NCBI GenBank assembly: GCA_016235595.1
Contig: JACRJX010000039.1
Span: forward strand, 1 to 64,000
Source of the DNA: Verrucomicrobiota bacterium
GTDB taxonomy: Bacteria; Verrucomicrobiota; Verrucomicrobiia; CAIQCK01
Length of the DNA stretch: 64,000 nucleotides
Direction: 5' to 3'
The translations under genes were made by a program, and so were the position numbers. A model generated the notes under the pieces. The model did not search any database. It was given only the letters and a program-made list of their open reading frames with translations, and was not told the origin of the DNA. Positions 28,247 to 38,237 of the stretch are shown in pieces; the first letter of the stretch is position 1; each line of letters opens with the position of its first letter.

Positions 28247-29851
28247 ATGAAGAACGTCTGGGTGGAGACGGCCGCAATGTGGATGTTGGCGGCGAACTGT
28301 GCGACGGACCTCGTTCGCGCCGGCGATTGGCCGCAATGGGGCGGCAATGATCCTGGCCGGAACATGGTTTCGTCCGAGACGAGGTTGCCGGAATCGTTCC
28401 AGCTCAGCGGGGAAGCACTGGAAAACGTGCGCTGGATAGTGTCGCTGGGATCGCACATTTACGGCAATCCCACGGTCGCCAACGGCCGCGTATTTGTGGG
28501 TACCGACGACAGGCACCTTTCAGATGACTCGCGTTTTCATCGCACACACGGCGGCATGGTGTGGTGTCTGGAGGAAGCAACGGGCAGGATGCTCTGGCGG
28601 TTGGTGGTGCCGGAACGGTCAGCGAACCGTCTGCCCGCGGGCGCGCTTTACGGGCAGCAATACAATGGCACATGCTCATCGGCGGCGGTCGTGGGCAAGC
28701 GCGCGTTCCTGGTGACGAGCGCGTGCGAGGTCGTCTGCCTCGATGTCAACGGCCAGGCGGACGGCAATGACGGACCGTTCAAGGACGAGGCGCGTTACAT
28801 GACCGGCGAGGACAACCCGCCCGTCAAGCTCGGCCCGCGCGACGCGGACATCATCTGGGTTTGCGACATGGTGGAACAGTTCGGCGTCTGTCCGCACGAC
28901 GTGGCAAGTTGTTCGCCGCTGGTGGACGGCCGCATCCTCTACACCGAAACGTGCAATGGCGTTAATAAACCCCACAAGACATGCCTGCGGCCGGACGCGC
29001 CAAGCTTCATCGCGCTGGACACGAAGACAGGCCGGTTGCTGGCCTCCGACACCGAGGGTCTGGGCCGCACGATGTGGCACTGCGAGTGGTCGTCGCCGTC
29101 TCTGGGCGTGGTCCGCGGCAAAAAATTGGTGTTCTTCGGCGGTGGTGACGGCATCTGTTATGCGTTCGAGGCGCTGACATCCGTGCCGGACAGACCGGTC
29201 CATTTCAAAAAGGTCTGGCAATACGATTGCGTCCCGCCGAACTACCGCCAACCCGAAGGCAAGCCGTTCGATTACTACATCGGCGACCAGCGCAAGAAAT
29301 ACTCAACCAACAAGAACGACGGCAAGTTCCTCGGCCCGAGCGAGATCATCTCGACGCCGGTGTTCCACAACGGGCGCGTCTATGTGACCATCGGCCAGGA
29401 CCCGGCGCACGGCCGCGGTCGCGGGCTGCTGCACTGCATTGATGCATCGAAAACCGGCGACATCACCCAGAGCGGCCGCGTGTGGACCTACGACGCCATC
29501 GAGCGCACCATCTCCAGCGTGGCGATTGCCGACGGGCTGCTCTATGCGGTGGATCTGGCCGGGTGCGTCCATTGCCTCAACGTGAGGACAGGCCAGCCAT
29601 ATTGGGTTTACAAGACGCACGAGGAATCGTGGGCGTCGCCGCTGGTGGTCGACGGCAAACTGTTCGTCAAGACCAGCAAGCGCCTCCATGTGTTGGCGCT
29701 GGGCAAGGAAGCAAAACTGCTGGCGGAAATCAACATCGGGTCGCCCAGCTCGCCGATCGCTGCCAACGGCACCCTTTTCGTCTCCTCGGCCCGCTCCCTC
29801 TACGCGGTGCAGAAAGGCGCGAAGCTGGCCTCGCCGCCCGCCGAGCCCTAG
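28247..29851 (+). CDS. Exported PQQ-like beta-propeller protein
   Basis: DWPQWGGNDPGRNMVSSETRLPESF and repeated propeller motifs (WRLVVPERSANRL; LYAVDLAGCVHCLNVRTGQPYWVYKT). ATG at 28247. Confidence 0.85.
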   Translation: MKNVWVETAAMWMLAANCATDLVRAGDWPQWGGNDPGRNMVSSETRLPESFQLSGEALENVRWIVSLGSHIYGNPTVANGRVFVGTDDRHLSDDSRFHRTHGGMVWCLEEATGRMLWRLVVPERSANRLPAGALYGQQYNGTCSSAAVVGKRAFLVTSACEVVCLDVNGQADGNDGPFKDEARYMTGEDNPPVKLGPRDADIIWVCDMVEQFGVCPHDVASCSPLVDGRILYTETCNGVNKPHKTCLRPDAPSFIALDTKTGRLLASDTEGLGRTMWHCEWSSPSLGVVRGKKLVFFGGGDGICYAFEALTSVPDRPVHFKKVWQYDCVPPNYRQPEGKPFDYYIGDQRKKYSTNKNDGKFLGPSEIISTPVFHNGRVYVTIGQDPAHGRGRGLLHCIDASKTGDITQSGRVWTYDAIERTISSVAIADGLLYAVDLAGCVHCLNVRTGQPYWVYKTHEESWASPLVVDGKLFVKTSKRLHVLALGKEAKLLAEINIGSPSSPIAANGTLFVSSARSLYAVQKGAKLASPPAEP

Positions 29852-30035
29852 CCGTCCATGGACAAGCCGTCGAAACGGTGAGATTAGCCGCCGAATAACC
29901 TTGAAACGCGGTGTGGGCGGACTGTTAACTACCGCGGCCAACCGGAGGAGATTCGGATTGCATCCGAACGCAAGGCTGGATTTCACTGGTGGCTGCGGTT
30001 GACCCGTTTTGAGTGAATGGAAAGGATCGCTGTTT

Positions 30036-32279
30036 ATGGACAAGGCTGAAGAAAAGAAGACGGTCGAGACGTTGCGAACGCTGCCCGGCGACGACGTGCG
30101 CCAGATCATGTGGCGGTTCGCGGAGCGTTACGACCTGCAAATGCTCGTGCAGTCCACGCGCGCCGTCGCCCGCGGGCCGGTCGCCCGGCTGGTGGCCGAG
30201 GGCGGCCGCAATTCGCACGAGTGGACGGCCGGGAAGTCAGCGTTGCTCCAGGCTTACGACGAGTCCGGGATCACGGCGGCGTTCCTGGACCCGAGCCAGG
30301 GCGGGTTTGTGGAGGGGCCGAAGAATTTTGTGCTGGCAATGGTGGCGTTTGAGCTGTCGTGGGTGGACGCGGGCGCGGCGACGTGCAGCCTGGCGGGCAA
30401 CCTCGGCCTTGCGCCGATTCACGAATGCGGCACGGAGGAACAGAAGGCGTTCTACATGACCAAGGCGCTTCCGCCCAAGCCCGGTGAGAACCGCAAACCG
30501 TGGCGCGCAGCGTTCGCGCTGACGGAGCCGTTGCCGTATGTAGGCGTCGAGACGGGCGTGCTCAGCGGCAAGGTGCGCGTGGCGGAATGGAAAGAAGGCC
30601 AGGAACCCATCTTGCAGGTGGACAAACGCGGGCGGTTCATCACGAACATGGGTTTCGCGAATATCGTCACCGCCGCCGTGGACACGGCCGACCCGAGGAT
30701 CAAGCGGAGTTGCATGGTGATCATCGAGGACACCGACCCCGGCGTGTTCGATCCCGGCGTGCCGACGAAGAAACTCGTGCACCAGCTTTCCTCGACGAAC
30801 GACCCGGTCTTCAGCGTGAAGGTCCCCGCGAGCCGCATTATCGGCGGCTACACGATCAAGGACGGCATCATCGTGCCGAACGTCAGCCACAGTGAGATGA
30901 TCGAGGCGGTGTTCCGCCGCACGCGTGTGACGGTGGGCCTGATGACGTCGGCGAAACTGCTTTCGGCAGTGGAACCGTTGATCCGCTACCAGCGCAGCCG
31001 GTTCCGCGGCAGCGAGACGACGACGCCAGGTTCGCCGCGCTACGACCTCGGTCTGCAAGGCAAGGAGGATGTGGTGCACCGGCTGGTGGACATCTGGGCA
31101 ACGGGCGAAGCGGCGTCGTCGCTCGGCTTCGAGGCGGCGCGTTTGTTTGACGTGTTGGATCCTCTGGAGAAGCAGAAGGACGAGATTTTCGCCAAGAAGA
31201 AGATCGAAGGTGTCCGCGCACAGCTTCGCGCGCTGGCGCCGGCCGAAAAAGATGCAATCGAGTTCCTGCAACTCTCCTCGAAGCCGGAAGCCGAGCGGGA
31301 TGCGAAGCGCTTCGAGGCGCTCCAGAACGACACGCTCGTGCAATTCGTGTTGAACGACTCGCTCGCCAACGTGCTCTGCCCGGCGACGAAGCTTTGGAAC
31401 ACCGGCTACGGCGCCACCATGATGCGCGAGGCGGTCAGTCTGATGGGCGGCTACGGCATCACGGAAGATTGCCCCGGTTTCCTGGGACACAAGTGGATGG
31501 ACGCGCAGTTGGAAGCGACCTACGAAGGCCCCGAATCGGTCCAGCGCCGGCAGCTCTCAATAACGATGACGACCGACGCTTTCCTTGCGCGGATGAAGCA
31601 ATGGATCATCGAGTTGCGGCAGATCGCCTCCGAACGGCCCGGCACCGGCGCATGCGCGCTCGGCACGGCGATGCAGTTGTGGCTCTGGACGCTGAACCAT
31701 CTGCAAAACGCCACCGACGCGAACGGTGTGAAGCTCTATCACAGCAATCGCCAGGGTGTGACGTTCCCGCTGGCCGACGCGCTCTGCTGGCTGTTGGCGG
31801 CGTACTACCAGATTCTCGATGTGCTCGAGCTGGCCAGGAAAGGCCCGGAGAACCCGACGGTCGCCGAGGGCTTGCCGGGTTTGTTGAACTTCATGACCGA
31901 CCTCTGTCACGTCCAGTCCGCGCGCGCCGCCGGCGAAGTCGGCCGCATCTGCGCTGAACTGGTCCACGGTTACAATCGTCACCCGGCGTGGGACGACGAG
32001 GGTTGCGCCGCATGCTACGGTGCGGAGGATCTGGATGATATCGAGGGCGTCATTCCCGGCATTGCCGGCGCCGCCCGCACCTGCAGCGACGTGACGGAAC
32101 CAGGCCAGGCGCATCCGATCAAAGCCGGCCCGTGTGTGCGTTTCGCTGGCGCGGAGGATTTTATTCGTCTGCGTGTAAAGCTGGACAGTTGCCTCACCGG
32201 TTCACGCCTCGCTAAGGACCGTGCTGCCGACGCGCTGACGAAGGTGATGATTCCCGAAGCACTGGATTACCCGAAGTGA
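30036..32279 (+). CDS. Acyl-CoA dehydrogenase family protein (large, extended C-terminus)
   Basis: GNLGLAPIHECGTEEQKAFYM, AFALTEP, YGATMMREAVSLMGGYGITEDCP, LEATYEGPESVQRRQ; C-terminal extension of ~190 aa. Confidence 0.88.
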   Translation: MDKAEEKKTVETLRTLPGDDVRQIMWRFAERYDLQMLVQSTRAVARGPVARLVAEGGRNSHEWTAGKSALLQAYDESGITAAFLDPSQGGFVEGPKNFVLAMVAFELSWVDAGAATCSLAGNLGLAPIHECGTEEQKAFYMTKALPPKPGENRKPWRAAFALTEPLPYVGVETGVLSGKVRVAEWKEGQEPILQVDKRGRFITNMGFANIVTAAVDTADPRIKRSCMVIIEDTDPGVFDPGVPTKKLVHQLSSTNDPVFSVKVPASRIIGGYTIKDGIIVPNVSHSEMIEAVFRRTRVTVGLMTSAKLLSAVEPLIRYQRSRFRGSETTTPGSPRYDLGLQGKEDVVHRLVDIWATGEAASSLGFEAARLFDVLDPLEKQKDEIFAKKKIEGVRAQLRALAPAEKDAIEFLQLSSKPEAERDAKRFEALQNDTLVQFVLNDSLANVLCPATKLWNTGYGATMMREAVSLMGGYGITEDCPGFLGHKWMDAQLEATYEGPESVQRRQLSITMTTDAFLARMKQWIIELRQIASERPGTGACALGTAMQLWLWTLNHLQNATDANGVKLYHSNRQGVTFPLADALCWLLAAYYQILDVLELARKGPENPTVAEGLPGLLNFMTDLCHVQSARAAGEVGRICAELVHGYNRHPAWDDEGCAACYGAEDLDDIEGVIPGIAGAARTCSDVTEPGQAHPIKAGPCVRFAGAEDFIRLRVKLDSCLTGSRLAKDRAADALTKVMIPEALDYPK

Positions 32280-32342
32280 GTGTGCGGCACGCGTCTTTTT
32301 CGCGTTGCCGGTTTCGAAGGCCGCCGTTAAGATTGGAGTGTT

Positions 32343-32714
32343 ATGGCACTGTTGTTTTTCGAGAAAGCCAACGGAGAACGCGTTGAAGTCGCTATTGCGG
32401 GCGATCCGCTCTCAATCGGGCGCGGGCCAACGGCCGACGTGAGTCTTGACGACTTGGAAGTGTCGCGGCATCACTGTGCATTGCTGCTGTGGGAGGACGA
32501 CTGGGTGCTGAAGGACGGCGGCTCCATCAATGGCACATGGGTCAACCAGAATCGCGTCCCGATCGCGATCCTCAAGGATGGCGACATTATCCGCATCGGC
32601 AAAACCGAACTGGAGTTCCGCGCCGAGGAGCGTCAGCGCGGCAAGAGTCTCAGTGCGACGTTGCAGTTGATCGCGCCGCCAACGATTCCAACGACCCCGC
32701 CGGGCAAGAAGTAG
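32343..32714 (+). CDS. FHA domain protein
   Basis: LSIGRGPTADVSLDDLEVSRHHCALLL...DDWVLKDGGSINGTWVNQNRV...GDIIRIGKTELEF. Confidence 0.93.
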   Translation: MALLFFEKANGERVEVAIAGDPLSIGRGPTADVSLDDLEVSRHHCALLLWEDDWVLKDGGSINGTWVNQNRVPIAILKDGDIIRIGKTELEFRAEERQRGKSLSATLQLIAPPTIPTTPPGKK

Positions 32715-32800
32715 ATCGGCCGCATGTTGCGACGTTCCCAGTTCGCCAACATCTTTCCCCTTTCGGCCCGCTGCGCGCCGCGCTAGACTGCATCTTCAGC

Positions 32801-33715
32801 ATGAAGCTTTGCACGTTCGAGTCGAAAGGCCATCTGCACGTCGGCAGCGTCGCCGGCAATGACGTGGTGGATCTCACAGCCGCCGCCGCCGGCCTGCCGG
32901 CATTCAAGAAGTACTCAGCCTTGTTTCACTGCATCGAGTGCCTGCTCCACATGCCGCAGGCACTGGCCATCGCGCGCAAGGTCGAAAAAGCCGCGCTCGC
33001 CGCTGCCGCAGGCGCAAAACGCAAACCCAGGTTCCTGCGTCCGATCTCGGGAGTGAAATACGGTCCGCCGGTGCCGCATCCGCCAAAAGTACTCTGCATC
33101 GGCCAGAACTACGTGGACCACTGCCGTGAGCAGAACGTGCCGCTGCCGGAGATTCCTGAATTGTTCTGCAAGTTCTCCACCTCGATCATCGGCTGCGGTG
33201 ATGCGATCATGCTGCACAAGGCCACCCGAAAGGTGGACTACGAAGTCGAACTGGCCATCGTCATCGGCAAAGGCGGCAAGAACATCTCGAAGGCGCGCGC
33301 CCTCGAACACGTCTTCGGTTACACCATCTTCCACGATGTCAGCGCACGCGACCTCCAGTTCAAGAGCAAGCAATGGACGCGCGGCAAGTCGCCCGACACG
33401 TTCGCACCGACCGGCCCGTGGCTGGTGACGCGCGATGAGGTGCCCGACCCACACAACCTGACCATCCGCACGTGGCTCAACGACCAGCTCATGCAGGACT
33501 CCAATACCCGCAACCTCGTTTTTGGCGTGCCGGCACTGGTGGAGTTCCTCAGCCAGACGATTACGCTGGAGCCGGGCGACATCATTGCCACCGGCACTCC
33601 GCCGGGTGTCGGCTGCTTTCGCAAACCGCCGGTGTTCCTGAAACCCGGCGATGTCGTGAAGATGGAAATCGCCGGACTCGGCGTGCTGGAAAGCCCGGTG
33701 GTGGCAGAAAAGTGA
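32801..33715 (+). CDS. Fumarylacetoacetate hydrolase family protein
   Basis: VLCIGQNYVDHCREQN, DYEVELAIVIGKGGKNI, GYTIFHDVSARDLQ, SQTITLEPGDIIATGTPPGVG. ATG at 32801; the ORF-track start at 32489 lies inside the FHA gene. Confidence 0.94.
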   Translation: MKLCTFESKGHLHVGSVAGNDVVDLTAAAAGLPAFKKYSALFHCIECLLHMPQALAIARKVEKAALAAAAGAKRKPRFLRPISGVKYGPPVPHPPKVLCIGQNYVDHCREQNVPLPEIPELFCKFSTSIIGCGDAIMLHKATRKVDYEVELAIVIGKGGKNISKARALEHVFGYTIFHDVSARDLQFKSKQWTRGKSPDTFAPTGPWLVTRDEVPDPHNLTIRTWLNDQLMQDSNTRNLVFGVPALVEFLSQTITLEPGDIIATGTPPGVGCFRKPPVFLKPGDVVKMEIAGLGVLESPVVAEK

Positions 33716-33744
33716 GCGCGAAAATCATTGTGTAAAGACACCGC

Positions 33745-34293
33745 ATGGAGGACAAAGGAGATATGAGCGACGAAGTTTCAATTGACCAATTCCACACCGT
33801 CCCGGCGTTCAAAGGCCTGACACCCGCCGATCTGGATGTGGTGAACTCCATCATCTACAGTGTGGCACTCAAGCCCGGCCAGACGCTTTTCAAGGAAGGC
33901 GATCATGGCGACGGCATGTATCTCATTATCAGTGGCAACGTCGAAGTCAGCAAACAGGTCGATGAGGGTTCCCGCTGGCAAATCGCGCAGCACGGCCCGG
34001 GCATATGCTTCGGCGAGATGGCGCTGCTCGGCAATCAAACGCGCGCGGCCACATGCACCGCGTTGGAAACCACATTGTTGCTCAAGCTGCCTTACAAGGA
34101 ATTCAGCACGCTGTTGAAACAAAACAACATTGCCGCGCTCAAGGTCACCGCCAATCTGGCGCGGTCTCTCAGCATGCGTCTGGCGCAGCTCCTTTCAGAA
34201 CAGACGCGCATTCTCAAAGCGCATCGCTCGTTCACCCGCGAGGTGCAGAAGCATTTGCTCACCACCTACCAGCGCGTCGAAGGCGTGAAGTAG
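33745..34293 (+). CDS. Cyclic nucleotide-binding domain protein
   Basis: FKGLTPADLDVV...GQTLFKEGDHGDGMYLIISGNVEVSK...GPGICFGEMALLGNQTRAATCTALE; no HTH apparent. Confidence 0.9.
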   Translation: MEDKGDMSDEVSIDQFHTVPAFKGLTPADLDVVNSIIYSVALKPGQTLFKEGDHGDGMYLIISGNVEVSKQVDEGSRWQIAQHGPGICFGEMALLGNQTRAATCTALETTLLLKLPYKEFSTLLKQNNIAALKVTANLARSLSMRLAQLLSEQTRILKAHRSFTREVQKHLLTTYQRVEGVK

Positions 34294-34343
34294 GATCGAT
34301 CCCAGCAGGGAACAGGTGGCACGCGGCTGGCACGTGCCGTGTG

Positions 34344-35141
34344 CTACTTGATCTCCATCAACACGCGGAAGCCGACATCCTTCTTTTGGGCGAGATTCTG
34401 AAGCGCGCTGCGCTTCGCGGAACGGCAATCCTGCGCGGGACTATTGGCCGCGCCACCGCGCGCCACCCACGTTCCTGAACTGTTCAGGTGCCGGTCGTAG
34501 CGGTTGAAATAACGCGTCTCACACCATTCCCAGACGTTGCCGTGCATATCGAAGAGGCCCCACGCGTTCGGCTGCTTCTGGCCGACCTCGTGTGTCTGGC
34601 TAGCGGCGTTGTCGGCATACCAGGCGACTTTGGCCAAATCGTCGCTGCTCTCACCCGAACAATATGCCATCGTCGAGCCAGCGCGGCAGGCGTATTCCCA
34701 TTCCACTTCCGTCGGCAGACGGCAGAGCCGCCCTTCCTTCCCCGACAGTTGTTCGCAAAAAGCGCGAGCCTTGGCGAGACTGAGATACTCCATCGGCAGC
34801 CGCAGGTTTGTCGGGTCCTTGTGGGCACTGCGATTGGGCAGCTTGTCGCCGATGATGTTCTGCCATTGCTCCTGCGTCACCTCGAAGATGCCGAGGTAAA
34901 ACGGCGTGGTGATCACCTCCTCATGCACCGGCAACTCATCGGCGTTGCCCTTGTTGCTGCCCATCACGAATTTTCCCGCCGGAATCAATGCATATTGGAT
35001 ACCCGTGCTCGGACTGACATAAAGCCTGGCCTTGCCAAACTCGGCAGCAGGCGTTGCCGGGTTCTGGCTCCAGGCCGCGGAACAACAAACCATCATCAAG
35101 ACGCTCCACAGGACAAACGAGATGTGTGTGCGATTTTTCAT
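34344..35141 (-). CDS. Exported SUMF1/FGE-sulfatase domain protein
   Basis: LIPAGKFVMGSNKGNADELPVHEEV, EVTQEQWQNII, RLPTEVEWEYACRAG, GLFDMHGNVWEWCETRY; N-terminal signal peptide. Confidence 0.88.
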   Translation of the reverse strand: MKNRTHISFVLWSVLMMVCCSAAWSQNPATPAAEFGKARLYVSPSTGIQYALIPAGKFVMGSNKGNADELPVHEEVITTPFYLGIFEVTQEQWQNIIGDKLPNRSAHKDPTNLRLPMEYLSLAKARAFCEQLSGKEGRLCRLPTEVEWEYACRAGSTMAYCSGESSDDLAKVAWYADNAASQTHEVGQKQPNAWGLFDMHGNVWEWCETRYFNRYDRHLNSSGTWVARGGAANSPAQDCRSAKRSALQNLAQKKDVGFRVLMEIK

Positions 35142-35268
35142 GAGATCTCCTTGGTACCGGTTCATTCGAGTGCAGTAACACCGATTGCGACGGACGCTCT
35201 CGTCCATGGCACTGACAGCATTATCTTCCGGCAAACCGCGCGCCGCGTCAAGTCCCCTGCCTTCAGCG

Positions 35269-36066
35269 TCAGGGTTTCTTCGGCGGCGTCACCACAGTCT
35301 TGACGAACGTCTCCGGCGCGAACAGCGCGGGGTCGAACTGCTCCATGTGGTCTTCGCGAATGCGCAAGACCGTGCGGGACTTTTTCTGCACGTTCTCCAG
35401 TGCAATCTGGCCGACAATATAGTGGCCCTTGTCGTCAAGTTTGCGAACGCTCCCGATTTCGAATTTCTTCAACAGCTTGTTCTTTGCGTCGTAGGCCTCG
35501 GCGATGACGATGGCCATGAATTTTTTGTCCACCCACATGAGAACGTGCTGGTATTGCGAGGCTGATCCGGACGCAGGCGTGCCTTCGATGACCCAGCAAT
35601 CGAATCCGAGCCGCCGGCTCTCGCGCACAAACTTCTGGTTGGGCCAGCGCAGGAAAGCCAGTTCCAGGTCTTCGTAACCAAAGTCGCTGCCGAGAAATGG
35701 CGCGGCTCGCTCGGCCGGCGTGAGCTTGCGCGGCTCGGCCTTGTTCTTCTCGCAAAGCCATGTGTCGCCGGCCTCGATCATCAACACGGTCGTGCCGGCG
35801 GCTTCCTTCGGGTCGGTAACGCGATAAACGGTGCGAAGCCGGTTCAGATCGCCGTTAAGGAAAATGTGCAAGTCGTAACGGTCGGCGGTGCGGCGCTGGA
35901 TGGTCAGTTCGGCTTCGAGCCAGAGGCTGATGGCCGGCCGGTTTGCCAGCACACGGCGCATGATATCCCCCGCATCGGGCGCGTCGGCGGCGAAGGCGGC
36001 CGCGCCAAGGAACAGGCCGGCTGAAACGAAAATCCCTGCGATGTTTCGGATGACGCGCGTATGCAT
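35269..36066 (-). CDS. Outer membrane lipoprotein-sorting protein (LolA-like/DUF1329-like)
   Basis: Signal peptide MHTRVIRNIAGIFVSAGLFLGAAAFA; DIMRRVLANRP; TTVLMIEAGDTWLCEKNKAEPRKLTPAERAAPFLGSDFGYEDLEL. Confidence 0.72.
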   Translation of the reverse strand: MHTRVIRNIAGIFVSAGLFLGAAAFAADAPDAGDIMRRVLANRPAISLWLEAELTIQRRTADRYDLHIFLNGDLNRLRTVYRVTDPKEAAGTTVLMIEAGDTWLCEKNKAEPRKLTPAERAAPFLGSDFGYEDLELAFLRWPNQKFVRESRRLGFDCWVIEGTPASGSASQYQHVLMWVDKKFMAIVIAEAYDAKNKLLKKFEIGSVRKLDDKGHYIVGQIALENVQKKSRTVLRIREDHMEQFDPALFAPETFVKTVVTPPKKP

Positions 36067-36251
36067 GTACAGGTTGTATCTAACGGCAGTAGCGGCGGAT
36101 TTCAACGAAGAACACAGTCCTTTTCACAATACCGGTGTCCCGAATCCAACCGCGTGATGCCAAACAGCGGGAGTTTAGGGTTGTCACGCTGAGGGGGGGG
36201 TCGGTATAGTGCCGCCGCATTTTGAGCTGCCGTTGACGGCAGCGTGCGATT

Positions 36252-36337
36252 GCGGTCGTGGCGGAATGGCAGACGCGCTAGGCTCAGGACCTAGTGGTGG
36301 CAACACCGTGGAGGTTCAACTCCTCTCGACCGCACCA
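36252..36337 (+). tRNA. tRNA-Leu (anticodon CAG), encoded CCA
   Basis: GCGGTCG/CGACCGC acceptor stem, GGCGGAATGGCAGACGCGC D-arm, CTAGG-CTCAGGA-CCTAG anticodon arm, long variable arm, GAGG-TTCAACT-CCTC T-arm, ACCA. Confidence 0.96.
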
Positions 36338-36367
36338 ATTGCAAGAAAGTTTTGGGGAGGAGAAGAT

Positions 36368-36907
36368 ATGGAAACTGAACCTAAAAAGTCAGCAACCGGC
36401 AAACGCGCCAGCGGCGGTCGTCAGACGAAGAAAACAGCCCCCGCACCGTTGCCGCCGGAAGCCTGCGCGCGTGTAAGCGCCGCCGCAGCGGCGGCAGGAG
36501 CCGCGAAACCGGCCTCAGCGCCAGTCACGACCGTTGCAGCCAAACCTTCAGTGCCCGCGCCGGTGCAACCTGCGAAACCCGCCCCGCCCACCTTGCCAAG
36601 GCCGGTGCCGCCCGCGCCTGTCATCGCGCCACCGACCGTCGTGCCCGTTGCAACGCGTAAAGTGCAACTGAGTTTCGATGCGCCGTTGGCGAAGGCTGTT
36701 AACGTTGCCGGCGACTTCAACGCATGGGAAATGACGACGTTCGCGATGCGCAAGACCGATGGCGTTTGGAAGATTACGCTGGATCTGAGACCCGGGACCT
36801 ATCAATACAAGTTCCTGGTGGACGGCGAGTGGGTGAACGACCCCAACAATGTGCGCACCACGCCCAACCAGTTTGGATCGCTTAACAACGTGTTGGAAGT
36901 AAGCTGA
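36368..36907 (+). CDS. Ala/Pro-rich protein with C-terminal CBM48/AMPK-type glycogen-binding domain
   Basis: KAVNVAGDFNAWEMTTFAMRKTDGVWKITLDLRPGTYQYKFLVDGEWVNDPNN. ATG at 36368; the ORF-track start (36209) runs through the tRNA. Confidence 0.88.
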   Translation: METEPKKSATGKRASGGRQTKKTAPAPLPPEACARVSAAAAAAGAAKPASAPVTTVAAKPSVPAPVQPAKPAPPTLPRPVPPAPVIAPPTVVPVATRKVQLSFDAPLAKAVNVAGDFNAWEMTTFAMRKTDGVWKITLDLRPGTYQYKFLVDGEWVNDPNNVRTTPNQFGSLNNVLEVS

Positions 36908-36933
36908 GCCAGACCGGGAAGAGCACCAACGCT

Positions 36934-38094
36934 ATGCGCATCGCCCTTTGCGCGTGGGAGTCCTTGCACTCGATCGCGGTCGGCGGCCTCGCGGTTCACG
37001 TGACGGAGCTGGCTGCCGGCCTTGAACGCGCCGGCCACGAGGTCCACGTTTTCACCCGCCGCGGCCCCCTGCAACTCGCTTACGAGCGCATCTACGGCGT
37101 TCACTACCATCGCGTCGCGCACGCGTTGAACCGGGACTTCGTCACGGAAATCCTCGACATGAACCGCGCGATGATCAACGCGATCTGGCAAACGGAGGAT
37201 TATCTCCACACGCCGTTCGATGTCGTCCACTGCCACGACTGGCTCACCGCGCCGGCCGGCGAATGGGCCAAGAAAGGCCGGGATCGGCGGTTTGTGCTAA
37301 CGATGCACTCCACCGATTACGGCCGGAACGGGAACAATTTCTACGAAGGCCGCTGCCGTCAGATTCGCGACATGGAGTGGCGCGGTTGCTACGAGGCGGC
37401 GAAGCTCATCACCGTTTCCAGTGCGCTGCGTGACGAACTGGTATGGATCTATCAAGTGCCGCTCGAGAAGATCACGGTGATCTATAACGGTGTCAGCTAT
37501 CACCACTTCGACGGACCGTTTGATCCGGGACCGCTCAAGATGCAAATCGGCATCGGGCCGTGGGAACCGATGGTGCTCTTCAGCGGGCGCATGACCCAGC
37601 AAAAGGGGCCGGATATCCTGATGGAAACGCTGCCGGAGTTGCGCGGAGCCAACTCGAAGGCGCGTTACGTATTCATGGGCGACGGCGACTTGCGCTGGCG
37701 GTTGCAGCAACGGGCGAAGGAACTGAAGGTGGATGATATCTGCCGCTTTGTCGGACATCGCACCGGGCAGGGATTAGTGGAAATGTTCCAGGCTGCCGAT
37801 GTGGTGGCAGTGCCGAGCCGTAACGAGCCATTCGGGTTGGTGATCCTCGAAGCCTGGAGTGCCGGCAAACCGGTCGTGGCGCCGAACCACGGCGGCCCGA
37901 ACGAGTTCGTCTGGCACGGCGTCACTGGCTTGAAGACCGCGTCGCAGGTCCCGGAATTGACCGGTTCGATGGCGGAACTGCTGAGCGACTGGGATCGCGC
38001 ACGTTGGATGGGGCAAAACGGTCGCGCCGCCGTGGAGCGAGGGTTTACGTGGGACCGCATCGCCGCAGAAACGGCGAACGCCTATCGCAGTTGA
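36934..38094 (+). CDS. Glycosyltransferase family 4 (glycogen synthase-like)
   Basis: VGGLAVHVTELAAGLERAGHEVHVFTRR, DVVHCHDWLTA, VLFSGRMTQQKGPDIL, VAVPSRNEPFGLVILEAWSAGKPVVAPNHGGPNEFV. Confidence 0.92.
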   Translation: MRIALCAWESLHSIAVGGLAVHVTELAAGLERAGHEVHVFTRRGPLQLAYERIYGVHYHRVAHALNRDFVTEILDMNRAMINAIWQTEDYLHTPFDVVHCHDWLTAPAGEWAKKGRDRRFVLTMHSTDYGRNGNNFYEGRCRQIRDMEWRGCYEAAKLITVSSALRDELVWIYQVPLEKITVIYNGVSYHHFDGPFDPGPLKMQIGIGPWEPMVLFSGRMTQQKGPDILMETLPELRGANSKARYVFMGDGDLRWRLQQRAKELKVDDICRFVGHRTGQGLVEMFQAADVVAVPSRNEPFGLVILEAWSAGKPVVAPNHGGPNEFVWHGVTGLKTASQVPELTGSMAELLSDWDRARWMGQNGRAAVERGFTWDRIAAETANAYRS

Positions 38095-38237
38095 AGCGAT
38101 GCGTGCGACCCGTGTCGCAATGAGGATCGCCCTTTCAGAACAGGGGCAAAAGCGCCATCTTCCGGCCGCCAGAAGACACAAGACTTCCGCGTTCCCTTCC
38201 GCCGCCTTCAAGCGCCGGCAAAACCGTTCGTCTTTGC

